Assembly: GCF_023065955.2 (NCBI RefSeq)
Contig: NW_026622808.1
Coordinates: 41,738,475 to 41,802,474, forward strand
From: Ursus arctos
Taxonomy: Eukaryota > Chordata > Mammalia > Carnivora > Ursidae
Direction of reading: 5' to 3'
DNA: 64,000 nucleotides
Program-made: the position numbers and the translations under genes
Notes under the pieces: generated by a model
The model's input: the letters and a program-made list of their open reading frames with translations, nothing else
What the model was told of the DNA's origin: nothing
The model's database searches: none
Shown here: in pieces, positions 56,782-64,000 of the stretch
How positions within the stretch are numbered: the first letter of the stretch is position 1
Layout: every line of letters starts with the position of its first letter

Positions 56782-57971
56782 AAACAGTCTATAGTAAAGG
56801 AGACCTAAACGAAAAGACCATCAAATCTAATTAACATTAAAAACACCCCACAAAAGTTCAATATAATTTAAAACAAATAAGTAGTAACAAGCCAACCAAA
56901 AAACCTGCCACAAATAAAGGTAAAAGACAAACAGGCAAACATTGAGTGGCCCTGAAGGACAGATGCTTAGTAAACAGAGTCCCACAGAAAGCCCCAAAGC
57001 AAGGCATGGCTATCTACCTCCCAGATGGGTATGGAGTTTGCATTCCGTGATTCTGCCTGTGTTCAGTGGGTAGGTAAGTGATGGGGGTAGAAACCTCACC
57101 CATGCATCATCAACACAGAGGCTGGTTGGGCCATATTCTCTACAGGACATCCAGAAGTGGAAAAGAGGGAGACTAAGTGGGGCAATGAGTAGAACCAACC
57201 GAGTAAGCAACTTTCTGTGTTCTTTCCTCCATACAGAAAAAGGCTGACACAACCTGTCTACACATGGAAAAAAAAAAAAAAAAACAAGAAATCATGAGGG
57301 AGGGAGACAGAAAGAGAGACCAACAGACAGATAAACCAACCAACTCACTGACCAACCCAGAGGAGTTTTCCAGATCTTGGCTCTAGTCCTCTTGGGGACC
57401 ATCTTGAATCCTTAGCTTTGGGTCTCTAGAAATAGCCCACTGATCTAATGATACATTCAGGGGAGATGCCAATGGTGGTTTGTGGCTTAAAGGGGCAATT
57501 TTTCTTTCCCATATCAAAATCTTAGATTTAATTTCTGATCAAATTAGGTTGGTTTACTTCATATTAATTGCACTCAATTGAGAACTCTTAGGAGAACTAT
57601 CTACAGAGGGGACAAAGAGTGCTTTGAAGATAAAGAGAGGCCTGAAAAGGAGGAGCAGATGGAAGAGAAAATGGCATGACCATCCACCTTTACACACAGG
57701 AATGCTATAAGAAAAAACATCAGAACATTTTTGAATAATTTAAAAATAAATATATACGAGGAAGTGCTTTGGCTCCTAAGAACCTCATGACATTATTTTT
57801 GACTTGCAAAATCCCTCTGTTCAGGAGCTAACACCTTCCTACATCTTCTTATAGGCTCTGGCGGACCAACCCCAGAAGTGGCCTCAGACCTAAGGGCCTG
57901 GTGGAAAGAGAAAACTAGCTTCAGAACAGGTCTGTTTGGCATCAGTGCCCTCACCAGATTCTCCATCCTTG
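56782..57971. other. Unassigned sequence, no gene seen
   Basis: AT-rich then mixed DNA with an A run at 57267-57284 and a purine-rich patch at 57296-57320. No exon or repeat recognised. Confidence 0.43.
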
Positions 57972-58135
57972 CCACTCAAAGAGTGGTCCCCAGACCAACA
58001 GTACTGATGTCCCCTGGCAGCTGGTCAGAAATATCGTGCCTCAGGACCTACTGCAGGAACAAGTGAGTCACCACATGCATCTCCACACAAATCCCAGGTC
58101 ATTTTATGAACAGTCAAGTTGGAGATGACTTTATC
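57972..58135 (+). mobile_element. MER5A-like hAT-Charlie relic
   Basis: CACTCAAAGAGTGGTCCCCAGACC, then CCTGGCAGCTGGTCAGAAATATCG, CTCAGGACCTACTGCAGGAAC follow the MER5A order (CAAAGTGTGGTCCCTGGACC..CCTGGGAACTTGTTAGAAATGC..AGACCTACTGAATCAG). Confidence 0.6.
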
Positions 58136-59776
58136 CTTGAGTGTCTGGGATCCATTCACCCCCTAATAAAGTGGCCAGGCCTCTGATCACATTGATTTTT
58201 CCCAGCAGGACCTGTGCCCTCCTAATTTTCACATGTCTTCCTAATTACTGACCCTTCTAACTAGAGAGAAACCTGCCTTCCACTTGTGTGAGTGGTACAG
58301 CCCTGCCTCTATATCCTCTCTGCTTCTGCCTCATTCTTTCTCATACAAATGAACATATGAACAATCAAACAACAACAAGTTTCAATTTACTGGCCAGCTC
58401 TGATCACTTTAGAGGATGCTTCTGTTGAGACGATACTAGGGCCATGTATGTCATCAGCTAAGGGAATGAGCTTTCCACGTTCAATCGGCCACGGGCAGCA
58501 GCACCCTGGGGTACATATTTGTCATCTTTACTCTATGCTGCTTACCTACCAAAGACCTCAGCATGGACATATTTATTTCAATTTCCATGCTCTTCTTCTG
58601 AGTCCTATCTTCCTACCTTCTCCCATGATTCTTCATTTGTGAAATTAAAACTAATAAAAACTACGAGATGTATGCTTATGACTTGTCTTGACTTCTCCTA
58701 AACACAGTCAACAAGAAGCTATTTCAAATAACTGAATGACTCGTCCATCGTTTCCAAGGCCGGTGACAGAATACTACATATGTACTTTTGAATTGTTCAT
58801 TCTAATGACACTGGGGTAGGATGACCTCAAAGTAAGCGAATGACATTTTGCTTAAAAGGTAGCATCGTAAATATCAAAGCACATTCAATAATAAAATGAA
58901 GATTTCTGAAAGTTTAAAATCCTTCACCATGAGGAATATAATTAATACACTTCAAAAGTATGAAGGCTTCGAATATACTTAGAGACTTGACAAGAATTAC
59001 CACAATCCTTTCCAAACCTACAGTCAGGCATGAGTATAATCAAGAGCAGCAAAGAGGTCACTACTGTGGAGCACAGACCTGCCTCAGGCCACATAGGGTG
59101 GAACAAAGCCGGTCTTGGTACTTCCAGGTCTCAGTGGATCTTGGACCCAGTGTTCATCCTACCAAGGCCTTGGGGCACGTTTCTATTCAGTTCGACAGAG
59201 GAGTAGATAATGAAACTCCATATCAACGTCCTAGCAATATTCTGCAAAGTGACAACAAATTTCTAAAAGAAAACCAACTAAAATAAAAACATGAACACTA
59301 TTTATGTAACTAAAGAACTCTCAAATGTCTGTTCCCAAGAGGGCCTCAGACAGTTTCAGGAAGTACACAGACAACCTTCAACCACACTGATATGGACAAG
59401 GTGGGGATAAAGCAGCATAGGTATCTGTGACCGCGTGCTTGACGGGCCACTTCACGAAAGTGTAAGATCGAGGTCTTGAGGCACACAATACATCCAAAAA
59501 CTTCTGGGGGCTGAAAGAGGGTTGGCTGTGGGATGCACTATCCTAGCCCAGGAAACTGCATCAGATAGATGTGACAGACGTGATGTTGGAGGCCAGCACC
59601 GAGAACAGCAGGGACGAGGAAGGAAAGGAGAGAGCCTTCATCTTGGCCAAGGTAGCCTGGGGAGCTCTCCCTGGGAAACAGCTGCTTGACTTGGGTGCCA
59701 AGGAACAGGCTCCTCTTCCTATCAAGGAAGTTGAAAGGGAGGAATTTGTAATCACCTGATTGTCCATGGTACAGGT
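58136..59776. other. Single-copy-looking DNA, no gene seen
   Basis: Open frames 58448-58642, 58960-59286, 59571-59759 have no recognisable protein features. No repeat recognised. Confidence 0.43.
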
Positions 59777-60290
59777 ATTGGGTCCGTGTAGCTGCTGTAA
59801 CTAACGCATTGCCACAAACTCAGTGGCTTAAAACAACAAATTTATCTTACAGGTTTAGAGGTCAGAAGTCTGAGATGGGTCTCACTAGGCTAAGATCAGG
59901 ATATCAACGTGTTTCTCCTGGAGGCTCTAGGGGAGAACGCATAATCTTGACTTGTCCAGCTTCTAAAAGCCACCAGCATTCCTTGGCTTAGGGCCCCATC
60001 CTCAAAGCCAGTGGCAGCACACTGAGTCCTCCTATGCCACATCACCCTGATTTCCATCGCCACACCTCCCCCACTTAGCTTTGACTCTCTTGCTTCCCTC
60101 ATTCCTTCATAAGGACTCCTGTGATTACATCAGGCCTACCTGAGTAATCTGGGATAATCTTCCCATTTCAACATCCGTAACTTAAATCACACTGGCAAAG
60201 TACCCTTTGGCACATAAAGTACCTTCAGAAGTTCTGGGGACTAAGATGTGCACATCCTTGGGGTACCATAATTTTGTCTATCACAATGGG
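59777..60290 (-). mobile_element. MLT1-type LTR (MaLR, ERVL class)
   Basis: On the + strand: CTGCTGTAACTAACGCATTGCCACAAACTCAGTGGCTTAAAAC, GAGGTCAGAAGTCTGAGATGGG, CTGGAGGCTCTAGGGGAG, CCAGCTTCTAAAAGCCACCAGCATTCCTTGG, GACTCCTGTGATTACATC, ATAATCTTCCCATTTCAAC, and GATGTGCACATCCTTGGGG. This is the reverse complement of an MLT1-type LTR over almost its full length, about 510 bp. Orientation is minus. No internal element seen. Confidence 0.85.
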
Positions 60291-60825
60291 TTAGACATCC
60301 CACTACCCTAAGTACAAATGAAAGACACAATGGCCTGGGACATGCGAAGAGTCTCATTTCTCAGGCCAGGTGTTACAACTGGCTTCAGCTGTAAGGGGGA
60401 TTAGGAGGATTTTAATCCCATTAACAGTTGTAGCACCGTGCACTGAATGTGCACACGTGTGCACAGACATATTATATGTGGTTTGTACATATAAGTACAG
60501 TATACAAACATTTTGTTTGTAAAAAATAAAGCATGATTACATTAGTCTCGTTCCCTTAAAGTCTGTCGTGCTTTCGTGTGAGAAAAAAAAAAAAAAATGT
60601 GGTTTTGGCTTGTATGCCGGGGACCACAGAGAAGTACAAATACCCATGTAGAAGCCAATGCACATGAGGGACATCTATCCTCTATATTATCACCAAGCAA
60701 ATGAACTGTTTATTAAGTCAGAATTTCTCAGAGTATGGTGCATATTTCATTCACTAAATTTAACTGATTTTTAAATTTGAAAAGCCATTTATTTATATAG
60801 TGTGTATTTAAGAAAATATAACCAG
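60291..60825. other. Unassigned sequence with an 18-bp palindrome
   Basis: Otherwise ordinary AT-rich DNA with an A run at 60582-60596. No gene or repeat recognised. Confidence 0.42.
60448..60465. other. 18-bp perfect palindrome with central CACGTG
   Basis: TGTGCACACGTGTGCACA equals its own reverse complement and centres on an E-box CACGTG. A local alternating purine-pyrimidine run makes chance origin plausible. Confidence 0.5.
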
Positions 60826-61049
60826 GGGGGTGCCTGGGTGGCTCAGTTGGTCAAGCATCCAACTCTGGGTTTCAGTTCAAGTCCTGATCTCATGGATCCT
60901 GAGATGCAGCCAGGCTCCACACTCAGCGGGGAGTTTGCTTGAGGTTCTTTCCCTCTGCCCCTCCCCTGCTCCCGCTTGTGCACTCTCTCACTCTCTCTCT
61001 AAAATAAATAAACAAATCTTATTACCAAAAAAAAAAAAAAAGAAGAAGA
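60826..61049 (+). mobile_element. Carnivore SINEC
   Basis: GGTGCCTGGGTGGCTCAGTTGG head, AGCATCCAACTCTGGGTTTCAG, TCTCTCTCTAAAATAAATAAAC, poly-A then AAGAAG. Target duplication AAGAAAATATAACCAG at 60810-60825 matches AAGAAAGTATAAGCAG at 61050-61065 (two mismatches). Confidence 0.93.
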
Positions 61050-61104
61050 AAGAAAGTATAAGCAGTATATCGAAGTCATGATTCGATGAATGCCATACTT
61101 TAAC

Positions 61105-61432
61105 ACTACTCTGCCCAATACAGTAGCCACTAGTCACATAAGGCTCTTGAGCACTTAAACTGTGCCTAGTCCAAAAGGACATGTGCTGTATATATAAAAC
61201 ACAGGATTTCAAAGAGTAGTATGAAAAAAAGAATGTAATAAATCTCATCTTAAAAGGTTTTTATGCTGATTATATCTTGAAATGATAACAGCCAGGACAC
61301 GATGGGTTAACTATATTATGATTAATTTCATCTGCTTATTTTTCCCTTCTTTAATGTGACTACCAGGAAATTTCTTATTTGCCTCTCACTGTATTTTTAT
61401 TAAATAGTGCTGGCTTAGAACAATGCCAAAGT
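61105..61432. mobile_element. hAT-type DNA transposon relic (longer relative of 40748-40970)
   Basis: CTGCCCAATACAGTAGCCACTAGTCACATAAGG, TTGAGCACTTAAACTGTGCC, CTTGAAATGATAAC, GGGTTAACTATATTATGATTAATTTCATCTGC, AATGTGACTACCAGGAAATTTC. Starts with the same AGCCACTAG core as 40820-40850. Family not named with certainty. Confidence 0.5.
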
Positions 61433-64000
61433 ACTACATTAGTTAAAACAAAGCAAATTGAGCTAAAGTGAGTAATAGTAAATTTAGCATAAAGACATCA
61501 CAGGTATCTTAAAACCTGAGAGTTAATAACTAAAATTTGGCAACACTACATAGCAATCCTGGAACATGGAACCCAGCTTTTGTATATTTTCTGGGAAAGA
61601 GATCTTAATACTTCTGAGGTTGTTTAGTCCAAGGCCAGGTGGGACCAAGCAATAAAAATTTTCCTTGTATTTACTAGAAATCTGTAAATCCTTTGTACAT
61701 TTCTCTCCGCTGATCTTGGTTCTGGCTGATGAAGCAAAATACACAGCTATCCTCCATTACCCACATCTAGCTGGTCCTAGGCTTTTGCGCTTTTAGTTTC
61801 AAGGCAAAATGCTCTTATGAAACTAACACAGCATCTTTGTAACTTTGTAAACTTGAAAGACCACATTGTTGGAGGAAGATTCTTACTGCAGGCACTGGCA
61901 TTTCCCATTGATGAGCTCGAGTCAGTTACTTTAAGGTTCTGTACACACTTTCTGATGATGGATAAAACAAATGGATACGCCTCACAGGCACAGTACAAAT
62001 TAAAAATACATTAGTTCATTGCAACCTCAGATTTGGGATTGAGGAATGCTTGATTTTTTTTTTTTTTTTCAAATAAAGTTTAGATGAGGCAGGAATTCAG
62101 CAAAGAGTTCTGAGACTCCCTGGGTCCAGTTGAGTACTTGGAGGGAAATCAAATACATTTTATCTAAGGTATGGCACTAACTTTCATCAAAAAATTATCA
62201 TATGCTCCGCCACAAATGGTTATTGTAAAATCTTTATTAACCTAAGTGCATATAAAAATTGTGAATTCCTAATACAAAGCAGTATTTGACTTTTAAATTT
62301 CATTTTAAGCTTGGCCCGTTCACTTGGAATGTGATTACAGAGTAAATTAAAAAGTAATCACATGTGAATTACATTTCCTCATGAATGTAATGACTTCAGG
62401 AGGCTGATTAATGTTAAGCAGTGCCTGTCCTACCGCATGCATACCTTCCCAGGTGAGATATGCAAGAAAGCTGTCGTGAGTTGATTTAATTTTCTTTTAC
62501 TGGTATTCCAGAGAGAATGCCTGCACACATAACAGACACGGCACGTTCATTAGGACTGAGAATGTTCTTCCCTTTTGTCTATCTAAGAACCACCTGCAAA
62601 ACACCATCCCTGTCAACTTATGGTTATGAGAAATACCAAGGGAGGAAGTCCAGCTCGGGTACCATTTTCTAACTAACCAAGTCTAAATTTCCCAATCTCT
62701 CTATCTTCTTGGCAAATTCTTCCTGTTTTGGTGGAATAATTCAAGAGATTCAGTGGAAAATGCATTTGCACTGGTGTAAAGGTAACAAATTGTCTCACAA
62801 AGAATGAAAACTTATTAATAATCTCTAGCAATATTACTGCAGAGAACAAAATTTCAACTATAAATTTAAACTATATGGAGCACAAGATCATTAACATATT
62901 TCCCTCACGGGTAATGGAGAATGTAGAAGTCTAAAATATTTACTTTTTTTTCCAGTATATTCAAGTTAAGGTATTGTTTTCTGAAGAAGTCATCAGAGGA
63001 ACCCTGCTACTGTTAGCAGTAGGAAAGGCTTCATTATTTCTAGCCCGAAGAAGAATAAATTATGACAGTGGATTTGGTAGTGGGTCAAGTAAACCCACAC
63101 ACTGCGAGTTAACTTTTGGTTAAGAGTTAGTGTTCATTCCTGTAACTCACCACTCAGTTGGGTGGGATGATGGACAAGTGCCGTATCATTAAGAAGGACA
63201 TTTTACTTCATAATCTAGGACACTTATGGAGAGATCATGTCATAAAATTGTTGTAAAACAATACTTATTCTTGCTCTGTGTGACACTCTCTGACATCACT
63301 TCATCTGTAGGGTTTTTTCTCTTAAGTTAGGTGAGACACATTACATTAAATGTATATTCTGTGAATGAGGCAACCAGCAAATGGAGACATTATGGCCCAG
63401 TGAACCTTGGAAATCACTGAAATTGGAAGACCACCATCACATCTCATTGTCATTTAATTGTGTGTCCTCAGAAGATGGTGTGCCAAATATCAGGGTTCCT
63501 GGCCTTGAATGGGAGGAAAATGGGTGGCAGGGAGAGAATTAATGTCAGGAAAATAAGATATAAAAGGCACACAGTTCTGTAGCTTCTCCTAAAACTAGCC
63601 TTTGGGACTCCTTTTAGTCTTTGTTTTTATGTTTTTGTTTTTGTTATATTTTTAGCTTGAGGTATGTAAATTACTGAAACATTCCATGTAATTTCAAGAA
63701 CAGCAGAAAGAACAATTAAGTATAGATTTAAAAAAAAAAATTGAGGATTAAGAAGAAATCCAGGAGAACTCTGAAGAGGTCATGTATGCTTTCCTGACTT
63801 AGGAAGAGAGTAGAGATAATTATTCTTGTATTTTGTATCGAGGATGACAGACGTAGTTGACTGAAAATGTAAAACACTAAACTAAAAGACAATCATTCCA
63901 CTGCCTTAACTTGAGAGAAGGACACTAATACTCTCTGATTGTACTACATATTTTATGCCATGCTCAGTTGTTCCTAATCTAAGCATCTTGAACCCTGCAG
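61433..64000. other. Mostly single-copy DNA with a candidate conserved block
   Basis: About 2.6 kb with a T run at 62054-62069 and no recognised repeat. The block 62290-62580 is listed separately. A TATAAAAGG string occurs at 63559-63567 but no promoter is claimed. No exon recognised. Confidence 0.42.
62290..62580. other. Candidate conserved non-coding element
   Basis: TAAATTAAAAAGTAATCACATG, TGAATTACATTTCCTCATGAATGTAATGAC, GGCTGATTAATGTTAAGC and GATTTAATTTTC form a dense cluster of homeodomain-like and AT-hook-like words without repeat matches. Looks like a vertebrate enhancer; conservation must be tested. Confidence 0.35.

Noticed and set aside
63559..63567. TATAAAAGG string as a core promoter
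   Set aside because: No initiator, CpG enrichment or downstream exon visible; a TATA-like string alone is common in AT-rich DNA.

Overview
This is 64 kb of non-coding mammalian nuclear DNA. The interspersed repeats point to a caniform carnivore. I recognise 17 copies of a tRNA-Lys-derived SINE of the carnivore SINEC/CAN type, whose head resembles GGGGCGCCTGGGTGGCTCAG and whose tail is CT-rich, then AATAAA, then poly-A. There are also three short L1 3' ends of the carnivore type. Several SINEs carry a subfamily signature (GATCCCGGCG followed by ATGGGATCGAG, with GGAACACAAGCAGGGGGAG on the other strand) that I associate with bears and their relatives, but seals and mustelids cannot be excluded. 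I found no protein-coding exon, rRNA gene, functional tRNA gene or CRISPR array. The open frames present are chance frames or fall in repeats. || Layout: 1-1113 is the 3' end of an L1 on the + strand with a SINE inside it. 1114-13500 is mostly single-copy DNA with scattered MIR, L2, one MaLR-type LTR and SINEs. 13500-20000 is SINE, MIR and microsatellite rich. 20000-35500 is largely unique DNA with MIR and L2 fragments, an L2 interrupted by a MER20-like hAT transposon, and an antisense old L1 (32691-33690). 35570-40592 is a 5'-truncated L1 on the + strand, broken by four SINEs and an antisense L1 tail. 45530-48605 holds an antisense L1 tail, two solo LTRs of one endogenous-retrovirus family and a short L1 3' end. 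49111-52105 is an antisense old L1M of about 3 kb. 52106-64000 is mostly unique sequence with SINEs, hAT-type relics and an antisense MLT1-type LTR. || Nothing here works together as an operon or pathway. The biology is a record of nested retrotransposition, with precise target-site duplications for many insertions, plus several AT-rich unique blocks that look like candidate conserved non-coding elements. Such a window would fit an intron or a gene desert. The clearest unusual signals are a SINE insertion that appears to carry a 36-nt 3' transduced segment, two independently inserted solo LTRs with different 5-bp target duplications (one with about 200 bp of extra U3 sequence), and an L1 fragment and an LTR whose target duplications lie one base apart. 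I see no convincing previously undescribed functional system.
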